Notes: generated by a model not told the origin, from the sequence alone. A stretch of 64,000 nucleotides of DNA from Prosopocoilus inquinatus (GCA_036172665.1 CM069879.1:22173924-22237923), one strand, 5' to 3'. Positions 33,774 through 46,804 are shown, numbered from the stretch's first letter. Numbers and translations are program-made.

Positions 33774-34880
33774 CAGGATGTTCTTTTACTGTGTGCAAAT
33801 AAAAAAAACCTCAGTATAAGTACATGAAATGCTACCTTCTGTGCGTATTTTCTGGTGATTACCGTACTATAGTAAAAAAATTTCGGAGGTACCACTTGTT
33901 TGGAACTGTTGCAATGTTGGAATGTGCAAGAGAGAAATACTAGCAAGGTCGCAATGCCTTCCTAAAGTCGAAACCGACACCGACACCGCGCTGAGTTCCG
34001 CATTCAAACCCATTTCATAGCGTTTCGTAATAATAATCAATAATCACTAATATCGTTTAGTAATTATTTTATTTAAAATTTTAATTCACTGAGCGAATTA
34101 ATGTTACATTTATTTACTGTCCACCTTAAGCGCATCAATCGAAGAGGTGGCAGGCGTTGTAAAAACACACTTAAGAAATGGAAACGCAATTTATTTATTA
34201 CCTGTGAAAAATAAAACGATGGATGATGTGATTATCTAACTCATCCGCAATTTTTCGTTCAGTTATATTATTATATTGTTATATTATAATCGTCGGCCTA
34301 TAATTTGAAAATACTTAAAAATGTAATTACTTGGAGTGAGGTTACATTGTTTTAATAAATTCAGGCGGGTTTAAAAATGTTGATTGACCAGAAGATTTCG
34401 CAATCGAATTAATTGAATCTGTAATTTGTAAGATCGATTCTTTTTTAATACTTCGTGAAGATGAATATGAACTCACGTAAACCGAAAGTTTTGAAAATTC
34501 GTTTCCTTCCGCATACAGAAATTTGCCAAATGGCCCTGAGACTTCCGGCAGGTCTTTTTACCTGTTTGCAAAAGCCATTGCGATCTGTTAATACGCATCA
34601 TACGAATCTAAGATGTGTTCGTTCACGACAGGGTTTATACACAAGGTTAAACCACGTTAAACACTGACCGACTGACCTATTTTCGTGTCGTCGTTCAAGC
34701 AGGCAGACTCGTGTGCGATAGCTTAGCCACCTGCACTCCTTAGTTATGCCAGCAGTTCTCAATCGGTTTGGCGAAAATCTGCCAATGCATTTTTCTCGAA
34801 AATTATTAACTTTCTGTTAAGGACATTTATGGTGATGCATTACAGATTTAAATATTTGTACACCGTAAAAGAACAGCCTG
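33774..34880. mobile_element. 1107-bp TIR element with TA duplication, inserted in the non-LTR element
   Basis: The left end CAGGATGTTCTTTTAC and right end GTAAAAGAACAGCCTG are inverted repeats flanked by TA (33772-33773 and 34881-34882), as in Tc1/mariner. The match continues inwards with GTGTGCAAATA. The interrupted C-terminal frame resumes after it. The interior has no transposase. A second copy at 55567-56750 matches most of the interior (AGTATAAGTACATGAAATGC; TTCGTAATAATAATC; TTCACTGAGCGAA; GCCAGCAGTTCTCAA) but lacks this right end. Confidence 0.85.
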
Positions 34881-34882
34881 TA

Positions 34883-35300
34883 TATTTTCAAGTAAAACAA
34901 AATCTACTTTATGCGAGTCTCTTATTTTATCTCAATTCTCTTACGGTGTTGAAATATATAACTGTTGAAACATCTTCTAAAATACAGCGTGTTCAGCACT
35001 CCCGTATAAGGTTAATTTTGGAATTCGAAAATTTGAACGCGTCCCCATAAATTAATTCCTCTATGGTGGCTTAATATGAAGTCTCATAGGTATCTCACTG
35101 CAGCATGCTTATTCCACAAGATCGTAGTGTATAAATCACCTTCATACTTATACAATAAAATTCGGTTTGGAACAGATGTTCACAATATTAATATAAGATT
35201 TAAATGTCTACTTACACCACCAGTCCCCTGCATAATACTTTTTGAGCGTTTTCATATCAAATTGCGAAAGTTTATAACGGCTTTTATTCACCACTGATAT
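34883..35300 (+). pseudogene. C-terminal remnant of the non-LTR polyprotein
   Basis: This piece continues the frame cut at 33773 and holds the conserved tail of Jockey/CR1 proteins: an IQRVQHSRIR segment, TAACLFHKIV and SPSYLYNKIRF. A stop at about 35050 and a frame change split it. The region to 35683 is the 3' untranslated part with the (ATT)n tail. Confidence 0.75.
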
Positions 35301-35663
35301 AAAATCATCTTCCCATAACATGAATTAAAAAGAATGTTGTGACAGACTTTAGCTTGAAAGGTAAGAGTAGTTAAGTGGGGTTATTTCCCTTTTTCCTATG
35401 TTCACGAACCGTAAGATCATTTATAAGTTTATAAGTATATATATTTAAAAATTATCTTCTTTTCATTTTTCTGTAGTTCCCATTAGCACCTGTAATTTGT
35501 TAGAAGTATATTTAAGGTCCAAACTGAAAACCAAATGCGTCTCATTGCGGAACGTATTTTGAGTTTGCACCTACCTTTTTTTTTTCAACTATCATTTTTT
35601 TTCTGTATATGAGTATAGTTTCTGTACTTTTCCTATTCTCGTAGTTGGAAAAATAAAGACCTT

Positions 35664-35683
35664 TATTATTATTATTATTATTC
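35664..35683 (+). repeat. (ATT)n tail
   Basis: About six ATT units immediately follow AATAAAGACCTTT. This marks the 3' end of the non-LTR element. Confidence 0.85.
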
Positions 35684-35721
35684 TATGGCAATTAATGCGT
35701 TCATAAATGAAATTTGATATG

Positions 35722-35840
35722 ATTATGAAGTCATAATAATGTCAATTTTGAATAACACTTTAATTATGGGTTCATATTTACACTAATGTTTTATAGACCT
35801 CATAATGTATTCAAAACTGGCATTATTATGACTTCATAAT
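35722..35840. mobile_element. 119-bp palindromic MITE
   Basis: The ends ATTATGAAGTCATAATAATG and CATTATTATGACTTCATAAT are perfect inverted repeats, extended inwards by TTTTGAATA/TATTCAAAA. It is non-coding. Confidence 0.85.
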
Positions 35841-37686
35841 AAAAAGGTGTTGGATGAAACAATTAATATACTTTTTAAAAGACGGCTGTTTTTTAATGAA
35901 ATAATGGATCCTGTAGGGGAAGTGAGGGCAAAGCTGTTGCTTTCTTCAGTGTAAAGAAGTGTACTTACACTTTTTGGTATTGAGATGGAAGAATTCGTGG
36001 TCAGCTGCTTTTGTGTGCCTATTTTCGAGATATTCATGATTCACCTGAAACTTGGACCTTATCTGCGTAGAAAGTAACCCCCTTTGACCTCGACCTGCTT
36101 AGGCAGTTGATTCGTACTTGTAGAACGTCCGTAGGTGGATCGGAATAAACGTGGTGTTTCCAAATAATTTCGGAGAAATTACTTTGTGGCAAGTTAAGTT
36201 TCGAGTTTGAAGCATAAAACGGTTTAAGTTTGTTGATTAGCTTAAACAGGGTACGGTGAATCAGATATTGCGTTCTTAGCGACCCGCACTCGCCAATTTT
36301 TCCTTAACCTTCGTTAAGCGTTGCGTCTACATATAAGGATCTTACAAAATTCCGAGATTTTCATTGAAAAGTCAGGAAAAATCTAGTACAATATAGTTAG
36401 AATCAGTTTGGCGCTCTAGTGGAAGTCTTTAGGTGCATTGTGTGCTTCGGACGCGACCTGATTTTGAAGAATAACCAGATTAGTAAATCAAACGTTAAAC
36501 GCCCTTATAGTTTTGCTTATGCGTCGTGCAAGCATGCGTTACTTAAGTTATTTCCTCCATTTGGTAGTTACTTTCGTAACGTGCTTCTTCCTGTGGGCTA
36601 ACAATTTTATCGGGCCTCTCTTCTGAATATCGATTCAATGCCATTACTGTTTTTAAATCAGAATTAGCTGCAAAAGAAAATCTCTCCGGGACAAGCAATT
36701 AACCTCGCTACGGGTTGAAAACTAAGTCGGTGAAATCTTCGTAGGTTAAAGACGCACCCTGTGTAGAGAATAGGATATCAGCTGTCTGAGGTAGCAGACA
36801 AGTGCGTTCATTCTTTCGGTCACCTTTTACACGAAGATTCGCGAATTCTGGCAGATTTGCCATCTGGTTAGTTTAATTAGTTAGTTGAAATTAAAATTAA
36901 TGAATAGCTAAAACAGCGACATCCTACGATCGCTTTTGACCTCATATTCAATAGTGTTTGAGGGTTGCCAGATCTGATAAAGTAATAGGTAAATTTCGTC
37001 AGTCCCTGTATGACCATGGCTTAACCACAGATTCCTCAGCTCAAAATAAGACAATTTAACCAAATTTGTCTGTAGTCGGAAACAAAAAATATTACACAGT
37101 TACAGTTTCCTGTAAATTTTTCTCTCCAAAATGTTAGTCTAATCAGAAAGCTTTCTAAATTTTTAATTATCATCTGTGAAGTCGTATTTAAACAGTACAA
37201 TTTTGGCCAAAGAAAAATTACAAGAAACTATAATTGTCTGCTATTTTTTGCTCTCGACTGTATATTCGAAAGTACTTCTGTTCCTTTTCAAAGTTCTTGA
37301 AGAGAAAGTTATTTTTTCTTATAACAAGGGAACGCCTGAACCGATTTGAATGATTTGGATATGAGATCCTACAAGAACATTTACAGGTGGTTTTAGTTAT
37401 TTGCAGTGAACCGCTAGTGTGAGAAACACGGTTGCCACAACCGTTTCTTACTGTAACTTTTTTGAAATTAGCAAGATAACATTAATTAACTTTTTCGTGT
37501 CTTTGTAACTCCTAATATTTCTTACGGTTCAACTACAGAATAAGAAAATCTGCCGCATTTTTCATTGAAAACAAGTATACTTTACTGTATTTTGAGAAAT
37601 AATCATTAATTAGTAAACTATAAGCATTTGTTTTTCTGATGTAGTCTGCTAAATTAAAATTCTAAATTTAAAGGCAAAAATGAATA
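35841..37686. other. Stretch without a recognisable gene
   Basis: No exon or element was identified, apart from a copy of the ACAGCGACATCCTACG motif at 36914 (also at 15069). Confidence 0.4.
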
Positions 37687-38008
37687 ATAATTTCATCGCT
37701 CGTCTGACTCACTCGACTGCTAGCCGACCCAATTCTGATTAAACATCGTTAAAATTAAAGACGTCGTTAACTTGTGAAAGTTAAATATCGCAATACTTCT
37801 ATGGAGCTGTCAACTTGCGCCGCGCCGCTAGAAATCTGCATTTTAACGACTGCACTGGCGACTTCTCGCGCTAACGTTTCACTACTGTTGCAAATCAGAA
37901 TAGCATTTGGGGGAGATAGCGATGTTACGTCATTTATTGACACGTTAACTTTTAGCAACATGAATTGGAATTGGGCTGAAGAGTAAGTTAGACGAGCGAT
38001 GAAATTAT
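37687..38008. mobile_element. 322-bp TIR element
   Basis: The ends ATAATTTCATCGCTCGTCT and AGACGAGCGATGAAATTAT are perfect inverted repeats, extended inwards by ACTCACTC/GAGTAAGT with changes. The interior is GC-richer, with a 70-89-codon frame on each strand that overlaps the other and resembles no family. Confidence 0.75.
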
Positions 38009-38144
38009 CAATTAATTTTAGTAATAGAACGGACAAATACTTGAAGTGAAATTACCAATTCTTAGCTTGGTTTATTATCAGATAAACATTAAAGTAAAAT
38101 CAGAACCAGTTGTAATTCGTTTTCATTAAATTTTCTTTATTATA

Positions 38145-38617
38145 CGGGGTGCTGCATTTTGAAACGCAACGTAGAAAATCCCCTGTTAATTTAAAAGTGC
38201 TGGAATATTTTCTTCCCTAATTATTTTACAGCAAAAATCCATTTAAGTTTTTTAAAACTGCTCTTCAAGATGAATCTGTCTGTGAAATTTCAGAATTTTT
38301 CATTCGCTCAGTTTCGAGATATTTAAGAAAGATCAGTAACGAAATTCAATTTATACCAAACTATTAGCACGGCCGTGATCAGTACATGTTAAATTACTGG
38401 AAAAGCTTTTTCTGACAATCTTTTCCAAAAGAAGTAGATTTATTGTTAACTGTTCAGTTTTCACTATCATTGATCAAAGCTGTGCTGATAGTTTGACATA
38501 AATTGAATTTACTTTCAGAATCTTTTTTTTTAATAAAAGAAGAACTTCTCAAACTTCACAGACAGATACATCTTAACATGGGATTTCCTATGTTGCGTTT
38601 AAATATGTAGCACCCTG
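38145..38617. mobile_element. 473-bp near-complete foldback, TA-flanked
   Basis: The ends CGGGGTGCTGCATTTTGAAA and the complement of CAGGGTGCTACATATTTAAA are flanked by TA on both sides. The arms pair all the way to a centre near 38405: ATCTGTCTGTGAA, AAATTCAATTTAT-CCAAACTAT, AGCACGGC and GATCA blocks all have mirror partners. Without a spacer it would form one long hairpin. Confidence 0.85.
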
Positions 38618-41199
38618 TATCATTGTTAACGTACGTCATTTCGTCAAAAAGTTAAAATGTACACTGTTGTGTTGTTCGCTTCCCTGAACGCATTAAAGTA
38701 AATTTAGATCACATAAATAACTTGGTTTTATTCTGCAATTCTGAACTCGTTCGTAAGGTATTTACGATGCTTACGTTAGATCTTTGAATTGAAATACCTT
38801 ACCATGCTTATGATCTCAGAATCGTATATTTATCATTAAGTAAAACTATTAAACTATTGTTAGTCCGAGGCACATTGTGAACACTGTCTCAAATTTGCAT
38901 AAATCTTGCAGTACTCATTTGTACGATTTGTTCTTTACTTTTCTTTGGTATAAGAAAGTAAGCGGTGTGAAAGCGCCTCCTTGAGGACTTGAATTGAATA
39001 CGTCTTGCTTTCTGTAATTTCAATCGTAACTTAAAATACCAATTTAATATAAAAATGTGCGTTTAAAATCTTAAGGCCCTCAAAAAATGACGAAGGAAGA
39101 ATAACAATAAGTCCAAGCGGTTTCCGTCAACGAAAGATGATAAGGACCGGAAATGCGTTCCGGGACGTGCGTAGCTAATCCGGTCCTGCACTTTCATTAT
39201 CTTCGAAATGCACACACATCTTCCGGGGATAGTTCGACCTCAAATTCATAGCACGCAGTGTCCGCCTGTTATTTGAATAAGGGCCTTCCTTTGCTTGCTT
39301 AGAAACCGTTTGTTTGTCCGATGAAGCTTCGAATGAACATCGCACGCCATCGTAATTACTGAATCGAGTTAGTTAATTGAAAAATCGATGGTCCCCGGAA
39401 ACGTTTGGCAAAAATTGCCGTTGCATCTTCTTAAGCGGGGGCTTGATGAGGACGTTTTACGACCAACGATGTACTTTCGCCGGCGACGATGATTGAGGGG
39501 TATCTTCTTCTTCGATGGCGGTGGTAATGGTGACTTCGTGTTATTGCTTCGTTTATCGGATTGTAATTAGGATGAGTTCGAACGCGGTTTTGGATCAGTG
39601 ACTGACGGCGAAATGTAATTGTCTTTTCGTGAAACTCCAATTAAATTAGTAATCATTAAAAGTGTTACTGGATTACCCTATTTCTTGTATAAGGTGTGGT
39701 TCAATTTTAATTAACAATAAATTACATCAAAATTATAACATATTCTTTGCGAACCAATTTCTTTCAAAGTCTGAATATTTCTTACACAAATTGAACCAAA
39801 TTTTGTATGTACAAGAAATAGGGCAGGTAGCGTTTAGTGACTGAGATTTTTGGAAGATGACTAAATGTAAAATGATTAACCTTTAACAATTTATTTAAAA
39901 TGAAACAGTCGAGAAATACCAACGGTGCCTCGTGGATCTAATAATTTTTCTTTCGTCGCCTTTCTCGTCCTTTATTAAACCACAAAGTAATAATGCGTCC
40001 ACCGGCAAAAAAAAAATTAAGATTGATATCCGCCGAAAAAATCAATAAAAACTTTTGCTCGCCGGTGTAATTTTCGTCATACAATCCCACAATAGAGGAC
40101 GACGACGGTGGAAACTTTTTAAGTCCCCGCTTTTATTAGTTTTATAGGACTGACAGGATATAACAGTCCTGTCAGTTACACAATATCGAAACTTTACGCC
40201 GTTTATGAACCACGAACGTGCAGAATTTTAACGAAACACTTAAAAATCACCTCCAAGTAACAATTAATTTAACTGTCCCACTTTTTTCTTTGAGGGAAGT
40301 ATTTAATCATTAGTTTTGCAATCGTTGTTTAACTGTATGCCGTGTATCAATCAATCTCTCTGCAGTCGTTACATCCAGATATAGCGTTCCTTTATTGATA
40401 AAAATAATTGGTTATTTCCTTTAAGTTACTTTCCCGATAAATCGGCAGTATATAATCAATCACGTAGAAGTATTATCTGCCATAGAAAGCAGGAAGCAAT
40501 AGGCCCCGATAGGATCAGTAATTATTTGCTCTTTTCTGAATGTTACGTCCGAGCAGTCGTAGATGGCAGATAATAATCCATTATTGCGCCGTAATGCGAG
40601 AGAAAACGTGAAACCGTACACTCAGATTATCGTGTAAGCCTTGTTACATGAGAGGTGTAATGTCTGCGTCTCGTCTTAAGTCATACTTACCTTGAAGATT
40701 GAATATGACGAAGGTAAACATCATACACTTCAAAACGGAATGCTTGAATAAAAGCTCATTAGTAACAAGATTGATGCATATAACAAAGAATTTATATACT
40801 GTTAAACCTCTCCACTATGGATACTTATCGACCGTAATGTTATACAATACGTTTAGTAAACGAACGAAGACATTCGTCAAACACAAGGAAATACACAAAT
40901 GCACTAGAGAGATTATAAGTAGAAATTAAAAATCCATAATAGATTACGTACTCACAAACAGCTTATTCAGAAAAGTATCATAGATGTGAAAGCAAAAGGA
41001 TCTGAAATTTATGGAGACTACTATTTAGTAATTTTAGTAATAGCGAAAATACTCATAATTATAGGAAAAGGAAAGAGACTATAAAAACATTCAAATTCAG
41101 AAAAGAAAACTGAAATAAAAATAGCAATAAACTCCTATCAATAAAATATGGGTACGTTTTAAAGAGATTCTTCTGACGACAGCAAGAGAAGTACCAATC
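38618..41199. other. Stretch without a recognisable gene
   Basis: Mostly unique AT-rich DNA. A small hairpin ACTGACAGG...CCTGTCAGT lies at 40149-40177. No exon was recognised and overlapping short frames lack protein character. Confidence 0.4.
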
Positions 41200-43015
41200 A
41201 AACAAATAATTATGTGCATAACGAGAAACAAATGCTTGCGCAATAAAATGCTTACAATTAGCGAAATAGAACAGTTTAATACTGTCGGGTATAAATTTAC
41301 ACGGTTACTGACAACAACGACACATTATTAAACAAACAACGGTTCTCTGCTCTCGAGATGGATCCACGCGAGCGCCGTACAGTAAGACTTACAATATCAT
41401 TGAAAATAAATTAAAACTGGGCGTAAGGTCAAAATGTGACTAAGTGAACTGAACTTAAATAACGCATAAAAGTTTGACAAAATTCCAAAATTTGAAATGC
41501 TTTCGGTACTTTTTTTCAAATTAAGAAAGTAAAAAAAAATGGACGGGTAGAAGATTACGGTGACACACGCAGAAAGTAGAATTTCGATGTGGAGAAAGGA
41601 AAGGAAAATTTTAACTAAACTTATCGGCACTTCTGGTCCGTCGACGACATCTTCAAAGCGGCTCCCGAAGGGAGGGGAAGTAAGGGCAAGTCGGAGAACT
41701 CCAAACGGGGTTAAATCCCACGTAGCCTAACCAAGGGTGTCGTAAGCAGGCAACGATTAACCAAGCCTTTGGCAGAAAGGGACAGGCTAGCTTCTGGATT
41801 TTATTTGACAAAAAAGGGGGGGGAGAAATCGCTAAATAATCAAGGAGACAAAAATTTACAATACGTAATAACACGGAAAAAAAAGCTATAACATACCCAC
41901 TTTCCTACATGTAGCCCAAAATCTTCCCAAATTCCAAAACGAAAAAGGAACGTGGCTTTAACAAGATGGCGGGGCCGGTCGAACACGAGGCAAGGTGGCT
42001 ACAAATCCGTTTTAAAACGGCGGAACAATTCCCATCAAAGTTTCGTTAGCGGAAACCAAATCCCAACAAGGAAGCAGTACGCCAAAATACCAATTGTGAT
42101 TCCCAGAATAATCTCAAAACTGCACGGTTTCTCGCAAACCAAATCCACGCCTCGGAATCAACTCGTTTTAACGCCGACTGACGAGCATCTACGCCGAATC
42201 ATTATGGAGTTCGGGAAGGGACAGGAATCAAGTCAAATATACAGCGTGATCCAAAAAGCTCTGAAAGATCGGGTCTAAATGCGAAAAGAATAGGGTGACG
42301 AAAGAAAATGAAAAGCCAAACGGTAGTTAAACACTTCCAAAATAATCTCGTCACAGTCGAAGTTCTCAAGAAGTCGAATAAAAAAAGAAAATTAAACAAC
42401 CGAAATGTCCCCTAAGAAATTATTAGCTCAGGAGTTGGTAGTTCTGCGGCATTCGTGTCAACAACAGATAATATCGCCACGCCTCCTAACCTCCGAAACA
42501 AAATCTTAACTGAGGAAGAAGAAATTATGAAAAGGTGGAAATAATATTTCCAAGAACTCAGTACAAGCAAGCAAAATGGACAACAACAAATGAGGGTTGA
42601 AAAGAATACTCAGAAGAGGAAGACGAGGATCACATACAGTTAGAGGAAATACTAAAAGCAATAAAAATAATAAAAAGAGGCAAAGCAGCAGAACATGACA
42701 AAATAACAGGTGAAATGGTGAAGAATCTAGGTACAAAGGGCCTAGAATTGTTAAAAAAAAAAATATTCAACAGGGCTTGGGAAACAGGGAAGATTGGAGT
42801 AATTGTGCGAATATTTAAGAAAAGTGACGGCAAAGAATGCCCGAATTATAGGGGATAACATTATTAAGTATTGTATCAAAAATATACGAGAGCGTGTTAA
42901 AAAAAAACTAAGAAACATAACTGAAGAACACCTAGAAAAAGCACAGAGTGAGTTTAGGAAGAGAAGGGGCGTACACGACCGTAAGGCAGATGTTGGAAAA
43001 AAGTAGAGTAGGAGG
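41200..43015 (+). mobile_element. Non-LTR retrotransposon, second family, broken (copy B)
   Basis: The 5' part (41231-41450) matches the fragment at 10203-10440. After a GC-richer 5' region comes a 108-codon frame at 41952-42278 of unknown type, possibly an ORF1 scrap. Then 42500-43010 reads in changing frames as the N-terminal part of a reverse transcriptase: TEEEEIMKRWK, an LEEILKAIK..GKAA.HDKITGEM box, IVRIFKK, NYRG, then after a frameshift ITLLSIVSKIYERVL and EFRKRRGVHD. The order fits the fingers region of an L1/RTE-like element. The catalytic motifs are missing; the element ends at about 43015. Dead copy. Confidence 0.75.
42500..43015 (+). pseudogene. Reverse transcriptase N-terminal remnant
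   Basis: It has the GKAA-HD box and the NYRGI-LL-SKIYERVL box, the conserved early blocks of non-LTR reverse transcriptases. At least three frame changes and one in-frame stop disrupt it. It lacks the F-ADD active site, so it is non-functional. Confidence 0.8.
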
Positions 43016-43239
43016 CCTGGTTACATTCTGTATAATGTACTGTAATTTGATCTCTACTAACACGCCCTCAAAGGAATACGTCGAGTCCCTCTGCAGGTAT
43101 ATTTTCAAATTATATTCCTTGCTTTGCAAACTTTGTTCTACTTTCTTCATTATTGTTCAAGTCTTACCTCCAAATTGTTTTTCTTGCTCTCTCTTTCCGA
43201 AATGAATCTAAAACCTTTTACTATTCCTCCTATTGATAT

Positions 43240-45260
43240 TCTTATAACCATTCAGTGCCTTATTTTCAAATTTTCTTCCATTCTCTGTTTTCTCGCAGAC
43301 TTTCGGACTTTGTTGTTCTTCCTCTTTTATTGCCCGTGTATTACTTCCAGATTACGTTCGTTGCTTTCACGTTTAAACATTAATAAGTGCTTTTCCTATC
43401 ACTCCTATTTTTATTTATATTAGAACTAGTTTGCAATGGAATTCAAGTACTTTTAGATTTTTCTTTTTCTTTGCTGAAAGTTTCAATTTTATGCCTCCCT
43501 TCATTCTCCTTCGCTTGTTCTCAAGGGTTTCTCAACTTCTCCTTGATAATAATAAACGAGAGGATCATATTAGAGTCGTTACCTTATGTGTAGGTAGTCA
43601 AGAAATGCATGAAACAAGGTTTGTGTCATCTACAACGAAACTGTTCGATGATTTATCCTGTCTATTCCATTAAAGGATGAATTTGTTGTCATAGGGTAAT
43701 CAGCAGTAGTCAACCGGACTCAAAACGCGTTTGAAATTATTTTCGTAAAATCGTTAAATGCGAGATACTTAGGCAGAGGTTCGACGGTTTCAATTATCTC
43801 CTTCCTTCATTGTCCTTGGCCCGTTGTTAAGGATTTCTTAGCTATTTTTGGTAACTACAAACGAGTTAATCATGTTACAGTCGTTTCCTTACGTGTAGAA
43901 AGTCATGAAATGCGTGATTCGCTTCAGTTCCATGCAAAATGTGTTCACATGAGATTTGTTTAATCTACGACGAGATCGCTCAAGGGTTTAACCTGTCTAT
44001 TACATCAAGAGGTGAATGCGATGTCGTAAGGCAGTCAGTGGTAATCAATCGATCTTCTTTAAACTCGAAGTTGCCCTTGAAATTCTTTTAAAAAAAATTG
44101 TTAACTACAAGTTACTGAGGCAAAAGTTTGACGGTTGCAATTTTCTGTTTCCCCTCATCCTCCGTGGCGTGATCTTAAAGGTTCCTCAACTTTACTTGTA
44201 TATTGCCTATAACAGTGGACTAGAGGATAATGTTACAGTCGTTGCGTTGTGTGTAGGAAATCACGAAATGCATGATGCTCTTCATTACATGTAAAATGTA
44301 CCCACACGAGATTTCTGTCACCTACAACAAGACTGGGTTAATTTTGTCTATTCCATTAAAGGATGAACTCGTTGTCATAGGGTAGTCAGCAGTGGTCAGC
44401 CTGTCTCAAAACGCATTTGAAATTAATTTTACAAAATCGTTAAATGCCAGATACTGAGGCAAAGGATTGACGATTTCAATTTTCTTCTTCCTTCATTCTC
44501 CTTGGGTCGTTGTTAAGAGTTTTTTAACTTTTCTTGATAACAACAAACGAGAGAATCATGTTACAATCGTCTCCTTACCTGTAGAAACTCATGAAATGCA
44601 TGATTCTCTTCAGTTCCATACAAAATGTACCGACATGAGATTTTTGTCATTTACAACGTGACCACTCGAGGGTTTAACCTGTCTCTTAAATCAAGGGATA
44701 AATGCGATGTCGTAGGGTAGTCAGCGGTAATCAATCGGCCTTCTCTAAGCTCAAAATTGCACTTCAAGTTTAAAAAGAAAAATGTTAAACATAAGTTACT
44801 GAGACAAATGGTTGACTGTTTCAATTTTCTGTTTCCCCTCATTCTCCTTGGCGTGATTTTAAGGGTTTCTCAACTTTACTTGATAACAGTGGACGAGAAG
44901 ATCATATTGCAGTCGTTACATTATGTGTAGGAAATCATGAAATGCATGATACTCTTCAGTTACATGCAAAATGTACTCACTCGAGATTTTTGTCACTTTC
45001 AACGAGACCGCTCGAGGATTTATCCTGTCTATTTAGTGCTTATTACTCTAGTTACATTCGTAAGTTAGTTTCTTGCTTTCTTTTTAATAAATCAATATTT
45101 CTATTCGGAATATTCTGTTTCTGCTTTTTCTGATGTGTGAGAAAACCCGTTCGGTACTTGAAGTTAATTAATGAAAACCCAGGCGGCCCAACTTCTTACG
45201 TATTAAAGTAGATCGCCGTCGTGTTTTTAAGATTCGCGTTCCTCATTTAAGGCCGACCGC
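43240..45260 (+). repeat. Satellite-like block, ~340-bp units (five copies) with flanks
   Basis: Units start near 43481, 43788, 44134, 44473 and 44819, marked by G.TTTCAATTTT then CCCTTCATTCTCCTTGG. Each has AATCATGTTACAGTCGT, GTAG..AATCATGAAATGCATGA and GGTAGTCAGCAGTGGTCA-like blocks. The 5' flank (43240-43440) and 3' flank (45110-45260, CTTTTTCTGATGTGTGA and GAAGTTAATTAATGAAAACC) recur around the smaller array at 47850-48590. Short frames repeated in each unit are broken by stops and are not genes. Confidence 0.85.
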
Positions 45261-46804
45261 GCTTCATTGACAAAATTAAAGAAAATAATGGACCGTTAAT
45301 TTCCCGACTGTTTACTTTTCATTAAGCTCCTCCAGACGAGGAGACCGCTTGCGCGCGAGTGTTTTCGGTTCCCTTAATTGGGGCTGATTTTTCCCACCGC
45401 ATTTTCCGGCGGCCCTCATCTTCTTCTGGCGCCGCACAAATCTAAAATACGCGGACGTTTTTATTATCGTGATGTGGTACTCCGGAGAGAGGTTCTATTT
45501 TTAAAATGCACGCCCCGTTTATTCGTGTCATTTAGATTAGCATTCATGTGTGCATGTATTATTATTATTAAACGTCGTCGGACGACAATAATGCCCCAGT
45601 AAATCAAGATAAATTACTTCTGAAATGATGATAAATTGAACAATTGTTTTCTTTTTTAAGAAGTCAAGTTGTTAATTTGCTCTTCTTCCCAGGAAAGTGC
45701 AGTGTACTCGCTGCAACTGTTCTTCAAAAATAGAACAGTTTCGGAAATGTAGAATCACCTTAGGACCATTGGGGCGATTCTCTGAAACAACAAAAATCTC
45801 GTTTGCCGTTGCGGACACGACCGTGATACACCCCTAGCAGATGATGGTGGCGCAAGCAAATGTTTGTATTCCATTTGTAGTTAATAAACAGGCACATAAA
45901 GCAAATAGTTTAACCAAACATAATTACCGGAATAGCAATCGCGTACATAAATTCGTTTATAAACGGAACGCATATAGAGAGACAGTGGTAAGTGTAATCT
46001 ACGAACAGGTGGTGTGGGGGAATGAAGATTTAGTTAGACATTCAGTGTTACCATAACACCTTGTAATCCACCTGAGTATTAATATCAGCGCACATAAGTA
46101 AGGGGCGGCGAACGCGGGGTGAGAGAACTTCGAACAAAACTTGAAACTCAGAGTGTATACTTACTTCATATTAACCGACTTCCATAATTAGTTGGATACA
46201 ACCGCAAACGTTAGTTATGGCTGCTTGTTTGATTAATGTCCCATGATACGCTGAGACTGCGAATTTTACGGAAACTTTCCTCCTCTTGTTTTTATTATTA
46301 TGATGAAGATGGAAACGAATTAGGACAGAAAAGTAAAACTGTTCGTTCCTCGCTCAAAGCAGAACTTTTTCTGCATTAAAGCAATAAAATTCCGCCGAGG
46401 ACCTTGTTGTTAGCACAAAAGATAATTGAATTGATGATATTATGCAAAATTTCCCGTCCTAATTTTTTTTATTTATGGAGTCGCAGCACGCCTGCATACA
46501 ATTTATAATAAACCCTATAAACCTTAATACCGTTATATACTGACCTCGAGACATCTTTAACAGAATCAAAACCAATTTCATTTCGGAATTTTTTACTTTA
46601 TCTGTCTCATACAGTATTCCTAATCGAGTTTTCTATAAGCTCTTTCTTTGTAATACCTAAGCAAGAGTACAGCTCCACAACGGAGATGAGGAGATTAAAC
46701 GGCTGGAGTGTAAGAAGGGAAAAAAGAAAGGAAGCAAAAAAAAACTTTGCTAGGAAGATCCTCAGATCAGCGACATTGAATAACAGACAAATATAAACGC
46801 GAGG
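45261..46804. other. Stretch without a recognisable gene
   Basis: A GC-richer piece at 45300-45600 looks unique. A small hairpin AACTGTTCT...AGAACAGTT lies at about 45716-45740. No exon or element identified. Confidence 0.4.

Larger units (their letters stand above)
32460..35683 (+). mobile_element. Jockey/CR1-type non-LTR retrotransposon, broken and interrupted
   Basis: Conceptual translation in shifting frames gives, in order: an endonuclease piece (ISQTWFGRD, RDARGGGVYIF, 32500-32640); a reverse transcriptase piece (CKDLRPISILPAFSKILEKV near 33030; FMQAFDALNHV near 33220; GVPQGSVLG..LF.IYI near 33340; a YADD equivalent near 33430); and the conserved C-terminal region (33569-33773 and 34883-35300, with SPSYLYNKIRF). 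There are many stops and frameshifts. The 3' end at about 35683 is AAATAAAGACCTTTATT followed by (ATT)n, as in CR1/Jockey-group tails. A 1.1-kb TIR element (33774-34880) splits the C-terminal region. The left end is 5'-truncated near 32460. Dead copy. Confidence 0.85.

Noticed and set aside
37767..38036. 89-codon minus-strand frame
   Set aside because: It lies across and beyond the 322-bp TIR element and overlaps an opposite-strand frame. It has no transposase features.
40149..40177. GC-containing hairpin as a transcription terminator
   Set aside because: Eukaryotic context and no gene end next to it. It is a short chance or repeat-derived hairpin.
44016..44294. 92-codon frame and similar frames repeated across 43.4-45.1 kb
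   Set aside because: They are the same phase of the ~340-bp satellite unit, interrupted by stops in other units. They are repeat DNA, not a tandem gene family.
43481..45050. Regular spacing suggesting a CRISPR array
   Set aside because: The units are ~340 bp, diverged and without short identical repeats plus unique spacers. The sequence is eukaryotic.
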